Program-made: the position numbers and the translations under genes
In this document: piece after piece, positions 1 through 6,065 of the stretch
Numbering within the stretch: position 1 is the stretch's first letter
Layout: each line of letters starts with the position of its first letter
Virus record (IMG/VR): IMGVR_UViG_3300044631_002617
Coordinates: 1-50,972 of that record
Strand: one strand, 5' to 3'
Origin: a virus
Length of the DNA stretch: 50,972 bases
Notes under the pieces: model-generated
The model's database searches: none
What the model was told of the DNA's origin: nothing
Seen by the model: the letters and a program-made list of their open reading frames with translations, nothing else

Positions 1-127
1 CCTACAACCTGTTCCGCTCCCTCGCCAACCAGTTCCGCAGCAACGACAAGTCCGCCGTGCGCGACACCATGCTCGCGCTCGCCGAGATCGCCAAGATGCT
101 GCCCGGCACCCGCGTCGCTCCCAACAT
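1..127. repeat. Terminal direct repeat, left copy (circular assembly overlap)
   Basis: Identical to 50846-50972. It lies inside one open reading frame that stays open when the ends are joined, which shows that the contig is circular or circularly permuted. A 127-base overlap equals a commonly used assembler k-mer length, so it is more likely an assembly overlap than a true terminal repeat of the virion DNA. Confidence 0.95.
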
Positions 128-302
128 CGAGTGGACCGAGGACGGTCAGTACGCCAACGTGCGTGGCTCCCGCACCTGCCCCTCCTACCTGTCCGCCGCC
201 AACGAGCTCGACCCGGGCGCGCAGTTCACCGGGGACGACACGGACAGCAACCCCGCTGCCCCGACCCGTCGCCGTGCGCTCGTCAGCAAGTCCCGCAAGT
301 GA
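1..302 (+). CDS. C-terminal part of a possible ssDNA-binding protein (continues from 50527)
   Basis: This is the 3' part of the gene that starts at 50527. Because bases 1-127 repeat the last 127 bases of the window, the reading frame runs straight across the contig join and gives a 206-residue protein. The visible part begins YNLFRSLANQF and ends in a serine- and basic-rich tail (RRRALVSKSRK) at TGA 300-302. That tail is unlike the acidic tail of classical bacterial SSB. An internal GTG at 57 is not the true start. The function is inferred only from weak resemblance to the 16985 gene product. The gene is followed by a TGGTGGGG inverted-repeat hairpin. Confidence 0.8.
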   Translation, partial: YNLFRSLANQFRSNDKSAVRDTMLALAEIAKMLPGTRVAPNIEWTEDGQYANVRGSRTCPSYLSAANELDPGAQFTGDDTDSNPAAPTRRRALVSKSRK

Positions 303-318
303 TGCCCCATCCACTCGC

Positions 319-356
319 TCCCCCACCAGCCTCTGCTTCGGCACGCTGGTGGGGGA
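319..356 (+). terminator. Hairpin made of an inverted pair of the TGGTGGGG motif
   Basis: A 12-bp perfect stem (TCCCCCACCAGC at 319-330 with GCTGGTGGGGGA at 345-356) and a 14-base loop sit 17 bases after the stop at 302 and 23 bases before the start at 380. There is no T tract, so this is either a weak or factor-dependent terminator or an mRNA-end stabiliser. The same arrangement recurs at 49657-49686. Confidence 0.55.
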
Positions 357-379
357 CGGGCTTCCCGAAAGGAGCAACC

Positions 380-988
380 ATGTCACCCGAGACTCAGCCT
401 GACCTCCCGTCCCTCGTCGTCGCCGCTCTCCTCGTCCCCCTGCCTATGTCCTCGTGGCTCGTCCACCACTCCGCTGTCGAGGTGTCCGCACAGCCCACGT
501 GGATGGACAACGCCACCGACGACCACCGTCCCTACTTCACCGCCCCCAACCACGACACCCTCTCCGACCCCGTCGTCCTCCCCAGCGAGGAGCCCGACTC
601 CACGCACTCCGAGTTCTCCTTCCGTGCCGCATGGGAGATCACCCGATCCGTCGAGCACCTCCCGCCCGCATGGCGATCCGTCTACCGCAAGTGGAATCGC
701 ACGCTCTCCGAGGAGCACGACCTGTCCATGTCATCCGGCGGAGCGCACCGTTACACACGCCTGCACGACACCATCGTCCGCACGCCGCCCACCCCACCAA
801 CCCCAGCCACCATCGAACTCGGCATGTCGCGCTCCCACTCGCGCCGTCGCCAGTTCCGCTCCGCCCTCTACCGCCGTCTAGGCATCGTGCGCTGCCCGCG
901 TACCAACCAGTTCGCCCGTGACCCCGACTCGTCCTGGACCAGCCACGGTCCGCTCGACCGGCGCGTCCGCTGGGCACGACCCGCCTGA
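380..988 (+). CDS. Hypothetical protein, 202 aa
   Basis: The start is ATG 380, preceded by a strong Shine-Dalgarno sequence (GAAAGGAG, 367-374). An open frame extends further upstream but has no ribosome site. The protein begins MSPETQPDLPSLVVAALLVP. Its C-terminal third is rich in arginine (SRSHSRRRQFRSALYRRLG), which suggests contact with nucleic acid, though this is only inference. I recognise no family. It stands alone between the hairpin at 319-356 and the terminator at 1011-1053, so it is probably its own transcription unit or the end of one. Its leader resembles that of the 49745 gene. Confidence 0.75.
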   Translation: MSPETQPDLPSLVVAALLVPLPMSSWLVHHSAVEVSAQPTWMDNATDDHRPYFTAPNHDTLSDPVVLPSEEPDSTHSEFSFRAAWEITRSVEHLPPAWRSVYRKWNRTLSEEHDLSMSSGGAHRYTRLHDTIVRTPPTPPTPATIELGMSRSHSRRRQFRSALYRRLGIVRCPRTNQFARDPDSSWTSHGPLDRRVRWARPA

Positions 989-1010
989 CCACCACCGCGC
1001 AACTCCTTTC

Positions 1011-1053
1011 ACCCTGTCAGCGTCTGACCCGGCGCTGGCAGGGTTTCTCTTTT
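1011..1053 (+). terminator. Rho-independent terminator
   Basis: A 12-bp stem (ACCCTGTCAGCG 1011-1022 with CGCTGGCAGGGT 1033-1044, one G-U pair) is followed by TTCTCTTTT. It lies 22 bases after the stop of the 380 gene. The tail and the following start region resemble those of the terminator at 49219-49258. Confidence 0.8.
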
Positions 1054-1077
1054 ACCCCACCGAACCCCGAGGTAGCC

Positions 1078-1368
1078 ATGACAACATCGACCCCCGACCC
1101 CGGACCAGGCCGCTTCTCCGTCTTCTGTGCCTTCGACCCGCACGGCAGGCCCATGCAACTGTGGATGACGCCGGACAAGTACATGCCCGAACTCGTCTGC
1201 GACGACTACCCCATCCCCGATCACCACATCACCAGCCGACTCCTCATCTCCACCAACTCCTTCGCCGAAGCAGCACGCTGCTGGGAAGACAACGCCCGAG
1301 TCCTCCGTCACTTCGCAACCACCTACCACGTCTCCGTCACCACCCTCAATCAATACCTGGAGCACTGA
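1078..1368 (+). CDS. Hypothetical protein, 96 aa
   Basis: ATG 1078 follows the weak ribosome site GAGGTAGCC. The product begins MTTSTPDPGPGRFSVFCAFD and has no motif I recognise. It has strong C-ending codon bias like its neighbours and ends three bases before the DUF932-like gene, so the two are probably co-transcribed after the terminator at 1011-1053. The first bases of the gene (ATGACAACATCGACCCCCG) closely match a short ORF start at 49283, which suggests a duplicated leader. Confidence 0.75.
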   Translation: MTTSTPDPGPGRFSVFCAFDPHGRPMQLWMTPDKYMPELVCDDYPIPDHHITSRLLISTNSFAEAARCWEDNARVLRHFATTYHVSVTTLNQYLEH

Positions 1369-1371
1369 ACC

Positions 1372-2148
1372 ATGCCGTCCCCCACCAACCGCCTCTACCT
1401 CCACGCCGGCGCATCCGAGATCGCCTTCGATGACCTCGCCATGATCGTGCCGCCCGACCCGACCCCCTCGTGGCACCCCATCCCGCACGCCAGCTACGTC
1501 ACCGCCATCCGCGACTCCATCTCCATGCTCGGCGGTCGCATCACCTCCGAAACCCTCGCCATCAAGCCCGGCAAGACCGGTGCCGACAAGCTCTTCGGCC
1601 TCATCGAGTTCGAGCACCCGCGCATCACGCCCCGCCCATCGGGCACCGTTGGCTTCGGCTTCCGCGGCTCCTGGGACAAGACCTTCGCGCAGTCCGGCAT
1701 GCTCTCGTTCCGCACCTTCATCTGCGACAACATGGCCATGTCCGGCGGCGACGCCATCTCGTTCCACCGCAAGAACACGCCCGGTCTCGCCGACAACTAC
1801 GAGACCACCATCGCCACGGCCATGATCGACTTCATCTCCCACGCCAACCGCTTCGTCACCACCCTCAACAACTTCGACACCGTCCCCCTCCCCGACACCC
1901 GTGAGTTCATCGACACCACTGCCTGCGCTCTCGCCGATGCCGGCGCCGTCCTCTGGCAGAATGTCCCCCACCTGCGCCGCGAACTGTCCAACCCCGCCGG
2001 TCCCGCCGGCCTCTTCCCGCAGCGCGAAGCCGGCCTCACCAAGGGCCTCGTCCTGCAGGCCGTGACCGAAGTCGAGAAGCGTTCCCTCAACGCCCTGTCC
2101 ACCGTCGACCGCATGCAAGCGGCCACTTCCTACCTCGCCACCCTCTAA
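1372..2148 (+). CDS. DUF932-like phage/plasmid protein
   Basis: A 258-residue protein with the signature central block of the DUF932 family: GFGFRGSWDKTFAQ, then SFRTFICDNMAMSG. Family members usually carry a similar segment of the type FRLVCSNGL. They are common in phages and plasmids near replication or SSB genes, and their biochemical role is not established. The family call rests on this block and the overall length. The gene sits four bases after the 1078 gene and 13 bases before the 2162 gene, inside the replication arm. The motif variant CCCCACCAAC lies directly at its start (1380). Confidence 0.6.
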   Translation: MPSPTNRLYLHAGASEIAFDDLAMIVPPDPTPSWHPIPHASYVTAIRDSISMLGGRITSETLAIKPGKTGADKLFGLIEFEHPRITPRPSGTVGFGFRGSWDKTFAQSGMLSFRTFICDNMAMSGGDAISFHRKNTPGLADNYETTIATAMIDFISHANRFVTTLNNFDTVPLPDTREFIDTTACALADAGAVLWQNVPHLRRELSNPAGPAGLFPQREAGLTKGLVLQAVTEVEKRSLNALSTVDRMQAATSYLATL

Positions 2149-2161
2149 CCCGGAGTCTCAC

Positions 2162-2413
2162 ATGAACAAGGAAACCATCGACAACATCCGCTGCGTCCTC
2201 CGCAACAACAACGACTACTACTGGGATCGCCCGAAGCTCGACAAGATCAGCAAGGAAATGGCCGAGTACTCCGAGAAGTACTTCAAGCTCGCCATGAAGT
2301 GGATCGAACTGAACGACGCGCTCACCCGTGCGCTCGAAGTCATCGAGCAGCAGCGTGCCCGCATCGTCGAACTCGAGAACGACCTGTGCCTGCCCGACCA
2401 GAAGGAGAACTGA
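2162..2413 (+). CDS. Small coiled-coil hypothetical protein, 83 aa
   Basis: Starts at ATG 2162, preceded by CCGGAGTCTCAC, and its stop overlaps the next start (TGATG at 2411-2415). The C-terminal half (IEQQRARIVELENDL) has the heptad pattern of a short coiled coil, and the rest is rich in charged residues and tyrosine. It resembles in character the small helical proteins encoded at 4606-5863. No family is recognised. Confidence 0.75.
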   Translation: MNKETIDNIRCVLRNNNDYYWDRPKLDKISKEMAEYSEKYFKLAMKWIELNDALTRALEVIEQQRARIVELENDLCLPDQKEN

Positions 2414-3021
2414 TGTCCACTACCTACGCCACCCGCACCCGTCCGTTCACCTGCCCGCACCCCATCTCCTCGCTCCAGTCCGAGGCCATCGCCCGTCGTG
2501 CCGAGTTCACCAAGGCCCGTCGTGCCCGCATCGCTGAACTGGTCGAGTCCGCACCGCCCGAAGACCGCGACGAGTTCTACTGGACCATGATCTACGACCT
2601 GGAGCAGGCACCCAAGACCACGGGCCGGGCCCAGCTCCTCGAGTTCGGCATCGTCCCCGTTCCGCCGCAGGAACTGAACAACCCCACCGACCTGCACGAC
2701 GAACTGTGGACGGTCATGGAAGCCCTGTCCCGTGCCGGCATCTACCTCGTCAACACGGATCACCTCACCGACTCCGACCTCTACTCCCGCCTGTACTACC
2801 GCATCCTCGACGAGCCGTGCCAGATGATGCCGCCCGAAGCGGAGTGCGCCGAGTACATCGACGTCCTCCACCCGCTCGACACGGAGTACCCGCTCGGCCG
2901 CGCCCTCTCCAACCGTGGCCCCGCCATCTGCAACCCCGACGTCCCGTACCAGCGTGGCCCCATCTGCACTCTGTCCGGTTGCCTGTCCAACCGCGACACT
3001 TACCTCCCCTCCCGCGTCTAA
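2413..3021 (+). CDS. Hypothetical protein, 202 aa
   Basis: The start at ATG 2413 is chosen because it overlaps the upstream stop (TGATG) and sits after GAAGGAGAAC. The open frame upstream is a shadow of the 2162 gene. The protein begins MSTTYATRTRPFTCPHPISS and carries several cysteines in its C-terminal part (CQMM, EAEC, AICN, PICTLSGC), which could bind metal, but no standard finger spacing is visible. It is the last gene before the structured 394-bp gap. Confidence 0.7.
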   Translation: MSTTYATRTRPFTCPHPISSLQSEAIARRAEFTKARRARIAELVESAPPEDRDEFYWTMIYDLEQAPKTTGRAQLLEFGIVPVPPQELNNPTDLHDELWTVMEALSRAGIYLVNTDHLTDSDLYSRLYYRILDEPCQMMPPEAECAEYIDVLHPLDTEYPLGRALSNRGPAICNPDVPYQRGPICTLSGCLSNRDTYLPSRV

Positions 3022-3027
3022 CCATAC

Positions 3028-3096
3028 GGGGGCAGGCATGGTTCTCTGACGTGGATGCCCCGGCATGTGCCGGCCATTGCACCATGACCTGCCCCC
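3028..3096 (+). other. Long stem-loop, 15 bp with one bulge
   Basis: GGGGGCAGG (3028-3036) pairs with CCTGCCCCC (3088-3096), A3087 is bulged, and CATGGT (3037-3042) pairs with ACCATG (3081-3086). An inner hairpin CCGGC-ATGT-GCCGG lies at 3060-3073. ACCA follows at 3097-3100, giving a tRNA-like end, but the continuous 15-bp helix and the lack of an anticodon arm rule out an ordinary tRNA. The strand shown is that of the flanking genes. Confidence 0.5.
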
Positions 3097-3159
3097 ACCA
3101 AGCCATGGGATATTGCTGCTGTCCGTACTAGTAGGACGGCCTTGCCTTTCCCATGAACA

Positions 3160-3209
3160 CCATGCGTCCTGGCGTTGCCAGGGAGCGGACCCCGTGTCCG
3201 TACGCATGG
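3160..3209 (+). other. Three-way-junction fold
   Basis: The closing stem is CCATGCGT (3160-3167) with ACGCATGG (3202-3209), 8 bp perfect. Hairpin 2 is CCTGG-CGTTG-CCAGG (3168-3182). The joint is GAG (3183-3185). Hairpin 3 is CGGAC-CCCGT-GTCCG (3186-3200), followed by one unpaired T. All three helices are perfectly paired with 5-base loops. It does not contain the conserved core of a hammerhead ribozyme. No known RNA family is recognised. Confidence 0.5.
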
Positions 3210-3415
3210 AGACCGTCAGTGCCATAGATCCTCCGTCTGGCCCACGGTGTGTTGGCATTGACGTCGGTATCCCCCAGCCAACCGCCCTCCTCTGAGCGTC
3301 CATGCCTCTGCTAGCTCCCTGCCGTGATATCCGCGCACAGCTTCCGCAAGCTACTAGTGTCCACCACGATAAGGCTCTGGCTGGTGGGGTACATTCATCA
3401 ACCCCGAGGTCCCAC

Positions 3416-4090
3416 ATGCAACTCACGCTTCTCCCCACCAAGCCGTCATGCACGGCGTGCGATCTCCATTCCGCCGCGAAGAACGTCGGCATCCCCTCCC
3501 GCCATCTCCCCACCAGCCTGCCGTCTGACCCCACCAACCCGGTCGTCATCGTCATTGGCATGAACCCCGGCACGCAGGAGGACAGGCAAGGCGAGTGCTG
3601 GATCGGTCCCTCCGGCCAGCTCCTGTCCGGCCCGTACCTCGCTGGCTCCGGCGTCGACAACCTCGCCACCATCTACCTCTGCAACGTGGCCCGATGCGTC
3701 TCGCCCGGTGGCAAGCCCAAGCCCGCGCACTACCGCACCTGTTTCAACAACACCCTGCTTGACATCACCACGATCCTGGACCATCATCACGCCGCGTCCG
3801 CCCGTGCCATCCTCTGCGCCGGCGCTGACCCCGTTACATACCTGAGCCGCACGTGGGGCAAGCGTGCCATGTCCCAGCAAGAAGCGTTCCGCGCACAGGG
3901 CATGGCAATCCCGACCCTCCCGCGCACCCACTTCTTCGCCACCTACCACCCGGCCGCAGTCCTCCGGGAGCCCGGTCTCATCCATCCCGTCGCCGACCAC
4001 ATGGCCTTGCTCGCCAACTTCCTGACCGGCGACCTGGCCCGTCCGTCCGCACCCCTCATCCGCACCCCATTCCTCCCGAGGACCACATGA
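3416..4090 (+). CDS. Uracil-DNA glycosylase superfamily protein (family 4-like)
   Basis: The predicted 224-residue protein would remove uracil from DNA. It has an N-terminal CTACDL pair of cysteines typical of the Fe-S binding family 4 enzymes, motif GMNPGTQEDRQGECW (usual form GEAPGxxED), the NVARC..P segment with a further cysteine, a later RTCFN cysteine, and the C-terminal motif TYHPAAVLR, the histidine-containing catalytic loop. N in place of A in the first motif is unusual for family 4 and recalls the GINP loop of the MUG/TDG branch. ATG 3416 is chosen with GAGG seven bases upstream. The longer frame runs into the structured block. Its stop overlaps the next start (ATGA, 4087). Confidence 0.75.
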   Translation: MQLTLLPTKPSCTACDLHSAAKNVGIPSRHLPTSLPSDPTNPVVIVIGMNPGTQEDRQGECWIGPSGQLLSGPYLAGSGVDNLATIYLCNVARCVSPGGKPKPAHYRTCFNNTLLDITTILDHHHAASARAILCAGADPVTYLSRTWGKRAMSQQEAFRAQGMAIPTLPRTHFFATYHPAAVLREPGLIHPVADHMALLANFLTGDLARPSAPLIRTPFLPRTT

Positions 4091-4380
4091 ACCTGAGCCC
4101 CGCCGACCTCTCCACCATGCGCCAAGCCCTCGTCGACCTCCGCACGCAGATCGAGGAGACCGGACCCTGCGATCACCCCGTCAACATCTGCGTGTGCGGA
4201 CTCCGCACCACCTACAAGAACCTCGGCTCCCTCTTCTACCGCATCACCGATGGGCAGGTCGGTTTCGTCCCCGAACCGCAGTTCATCGACCTCGAGCAGA
4301 TGACCCGCAACATCCTCGGCATCAAGCCCGACGCCGACACTGCCAACACCGCCTTCCGCAAGGGAACCATCAATGACTGA
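4087..4380 (+). CDS. Hypothetical protein, 97 aa
   Basis: The start at ATG 4087 overlaps the stop of the glycosylase gene (ATGA), so the two are translationally coupled. The protein begins MNLSPADLSTMRQALVDLRT and has a cysteine and histidine cluster (GPCDHPVNICVCGL, about residues 26-39) that could bind a metal ion. No family is recognised. It is the first of nine consecutive tiny genes that overlap head to tail up to the polymerase. Confidence 0.7.
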   Translation: MNLSPADLSTMRQALVDLRTQIEETGPCDHPVNICVCGLRTTYKNLGSLFYRITDGQVGFVPEPQFIDLEQMTRNILGIKPDADTANTAFRKGTIND

Positions 4381-4609
4381 ACGCGACCACGAATACGAAC
4401 ATCTCCGTCAGCTGGTGGGGTGGACCGTCTCGCACCCTGTCCGCATCAACCACGGCGACGACGACGACGGGATCTACGAACCCTTCTACGGCCTGGTCCT
4501 CACGCATCCGGACAACAAGAAGCACCAACTCCTTGTCACCATCCAGTGCGACCCCGAAGGCAACGGCCCCGGCCACCTCGCCATCGAGAAGGAGAAGTAC
4601 GGCACATGA
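4373..4609 (+). CDS. Hypothetical protein, 78 aa
   Basis: ATG 4373 lies eight bases inside the end of the previous gene. The product is acidic in the middle (NHGDDDDGIYEPFYG) and has no known domain. A copy of the dispersed motif (4411) encodes QLVGW here. It ends by overlapping the next start (ATGA, 4606). Confidence 0.7.
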   Translation: MTERDHEYEHLRQLVGWTVSHPVRINHGDDDDGIYEPFYGLVLTHPDNKKHQLLVTIQCDPEGNGPGHLAIEKEKYGT

Positions 4610-4785
4610 CCGACCACGAGAAGGACATCGAGAACCTGCGCCTGCAGATCGACATCCTCCGCGCCGAGCGCGACGAGGCGAGGCGTATGTATTGCGGGCG
4701 GGTATCCCGCGATGTGCCGCTTGATGCGTTTGATATTGCGAAGAACCACGGCTGGGATTGCTTCCCGCAGGAGGACGGCAAGTGA
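4606..4785 (+). CDS. Small helical protein, 59 aa (paralogue of the 4782 product)
   Basis: ATG 4606 overlaps the stop of the upstream gene. Residues 3-29 form a likely coiled coil (ENLRLQIDILRAERDEARRM). The pattern AERDxARRMxC followed by KxxxWxCFxQE is shared with the next gene product, so the pair probably arose by duplication and then diverged at its N-terminus. No function can be assigned. Confidence 0.7.
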   Translation: MTDHEKDIENLRLQIDILRAERDEARRMYCGRVSRDVPLDAFDIAKNHGWDCFPQEDGK

Positions 4786-5066
4786 GCAAGAAGAAGCCAA
4801 AGACGATTGATGCTTCCTGCCCCGTTACGTTGATGGGGTGCGAAGGAGAAGTGATCGTAGAGATGACTCCGACCGAGGCAGTTTTGATGATCGAAAAGGC
4901 ATGGCAGGAAAACAAGCGACTGCGGCAGGAGAACGCAACCATCACCGCCGAGCGTGACAGGGCAAGGCGTATGTGCTGTTTGTTTCAGTCGCGGCTGCTT
5001 GGATCCGAACCGCTTTGGTGGGCAAAGAAGCAGGAGTGGAATTGCTTTACGGAGGAACAGCCGTGA
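4782..5066 (+). CDS. Small helical protein, 94 aa (paralogue of the 4606 product)
   Basis: The start is GTG 4782, which overlaps the previous stop (GTGA). No ATG lies in a suitable place. The N-terminal half has a CPVTLMGCEGE segment, then a helical stretch ENKRLRQENATITAERDRARRM, and the tail KKQEWNCFTEEQ, matching the tail of the 4606 product. Third-position base use is less biased than in the flanking genes, which may mark more recent arrival. Confidence 0.65.
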   Translation: MSKKKPKTIDASCPVTLMGCEGEVIVEMTPTEAVLMIEKAWQENKRLRQENATITAERDRARRMCCLFQSRLLGSEPLWWAKKQEWNCFTEEQP

Positions 5067-5233
5067 ACGACCACGACCTACTCAACTGGTTGATGCGCAC
5101 GGATGGCAGGTCGCAAAGCGTCAACATGATCGCGGCCGAACGCATCCGTGAACTAAAACGCGAACTCAACCGCGCCAACCAGCGCATTGGCCTGTTCCAG
5201 CACCACGCATCCAAGAAGAAGGCGAAGCGATGA
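5063..5233 (+). CDS. Small basic helical protein, 56 aa
   Basis: GTG 5063 overlaps the stop of the previous gene (GTGA), continuing the chain of coupled genes. The product begins MNDHDLLNWLMRTDGRSQ and ends in a lysine-rich tail (HHASKKKAKR). Most of it should be helical. No family is recognised. The next gene starts at 5230 in an ATGA overlap. Confidence 0.65.
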   Translation: MNDHDLLNWLMRTDGRSQSVNMIAAERIRELKRELNRANQRIGLFQHHASKKKAKR

Positions 5234-5442
5234 GCAAGGAGAATGAGGAACGAGCAGCCCGTGCGCAGCGCGCAATCGTCGCGTACATCGACAGCAACGA
5301 GGAGACGCGACACGTCGAGCTGCACGACGAGGCAACCCTGTCAGACCTGATCGCCGACGCGATGCACCTGTTCGGAAAGCACGCGGTCCTCGAAGCGGTT
5401 CACCGTGCGGAACTCCACTACAAGGAAGAGATCGGAAGATGA
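5230..5442 (+). CDS. Small hypothetical protein, 70 aa
   Basis: ATG 5230 in an ATGA overlap, with AAGGCGAAG upstream. The product begins MSKENEERAARAQRAIVAYI and is mostly charged and helical. The region around residues 30-45 (HDEATLSDLIADAMHLFG) resembles the short helical linker seen in many phage early proteins, but no family assignment is justified. Confidence 0.65.
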   Translation: MSKENEERAARAQRAIVAYIDSNEETRHVELHDEATLSDLIADAMHLFGKHAVLEAVHRAELHYKEEIGR

Positions 5443-5675
5443 GCACTCCCGCATCCGACAAGGTTCACGGGCCGAGCGGACATTGGACGCTGGACAAGCA
5501 ACTGATGTACCTCGTCGGGCTGTCAGAGGCGCTGGGCAACGTCACCCTCAGCGCTGCCCTTGTCCACGAAATCTGCGAGGCGTACAACTACTACCGCTTC
5601 CGCTCGGAGCGCATGGGCAACGAGATCGAAAAGCTCGAGGCGACCATCAAGAAACTCAAGGAGAAGAACAAGTGA
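5439..5675 (+). CDS. Small hypothetical protein, 78 aa, coiled-coil tail
   Basis: ATG 5439 in an ATGA overlap, with GGAAGAG upstream. The last 20 residues (NEIEKLEATIKKLKEKNK) form a textbook coiled coil. The N-terminal half contains WTLDKQLMYLVGLSEALG. No family is recognised. It is coupled to the following gene through a GTGA overlap at 5672. Confidence 0.65.
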   Translation: MSTPASDKVHGPSGHWTLDKQLMYLVGLSEALGNVTLSAALVHEICEAYNYYRFRSERMGNEIEKLEATIKKLKEKNK

Positions 5676-5863
5676 CTGACATCGTCAACCAACTTCGCAC
5701 CAACAGCGAGTGCCTTGCACCATCCATCATGCTTGCCGCTGCTGATGAGATCGAACGGCAGACACAGATCATCGTCACGCTGCGGCAGGAACTGAAGGAA
5801 GCGAAGGCTCGCAACACCATGTACCTCTCCAAGATCCAGGAGTACGAGGCCCGTGAGCAATAG
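5672..5863 (+). CDS. Small helical protein, 63 aa
   Basis: GTG 5672 overlaps the previous stop (GTGA). The product begins MTDIVNQLRTNSECLAPSIM and reads SIMLAAADEIERQTQIIVTL, a segment common in small phage proteins of mycobacterial and marine phages, followed by a coiled-coil end. No biochemical role is known to me. Confidence 0.65.
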   Translation: MTDIVNQLRTNSECLAPSIMLAAADEIERQTQIIVTLRQELKEAKARNTMYLSKIQEYEAREQ

Positions 5864-6065
5864 CGTCCACCAATTCACCACGCCCATCCCCGTCGTGACG
5901 TGCGATGGGCAGGACGGCTACGCCCTCTATGTCCGTGACGGCGGCACGTTCGAGAACGATGTGTGGTGCATCGCTCTCTGCAACGGCGGACACCTACGCC
6001 ACTACACCACGGCCCAACTGCGCGTCCACCAGAACATGACCTTCGAGATTCGGAAGACTCCATGA
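5853..6065 (+). CDS. Small hypothetical protein, 70 aa
   Basis: GTG 5853 lies 11 bases inside the end of the previous gene. The product (MSNSVHQFTTPIPVVTCDGQ) has a beta-rich pattern with a DVWCIALCNGGHLRHY segment and looks like a small single-domain fold, unlike its helical neighbours. Its stop overlaps the start of the polymerase gene (ATGA at 6062), so it is likely to be translated together with it. Confidence 0.6.
   Translation: MSNSVHQFTTPIPVVTCDGQDGYALYVRDGGTFENDVWCIALCNGGHLRHYTTAQLRVHQNMTFEIRKTP

Larger units (their letters stand above)
3022..3415. other. Gene-free block with consecutive inverted repeats
   Basis: This 394-bp stretch lacks the strong third-position C/G bias of the flanking genes, and its short ORFs have no ribosome sites. 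It holds four consecutive foldable units. Unit 1 is 3028-3096. Unit 2 is 3104-3155 (7-bp outer stem CATGGGA/TCCCATG with an inner 7-bp stem at 3118-3124/3134-3140). Unit 3 is 3160-3209. Unit 4 is 3215-3262 (10-bp stem including one G-U pair, inner 4-bp stem 3233-3236/3244-3247). A short hairpin AGCTT/AAGCT follows at 3339-3352. It could be a cluster of structured RNAs, a long structured leader for the 3416 gene, or replication-related DNA. Confidence 0.6.

Noticed and set aside
345-352. Plain E. coli Chi sites (GCTGGTGG) as evidence for an enteric host
   Set aside because: Almost every octamer is part of the longer 10-mer, and GTTGGTGGGG is also common, so the real signal is longer and the host cannot be inferred from it.
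3028-3100. tRNA-like end (7-bp outer stem and ACCA)
   Set aside because: The stem runs on for 15 bp with one bulge, and no anticodon or T arm with proper loops can be formed.
3065-3295. ORF of 76 codons in the structured block
   Set aside because: No ribosome site, composition unlike neighbours, and it runs through three perfect stem-loops.
2218-3672. Leftward ORF of 484 codons
   Set aside because: Crosses three rightward genes and the structured gap; shadow of codon bias.
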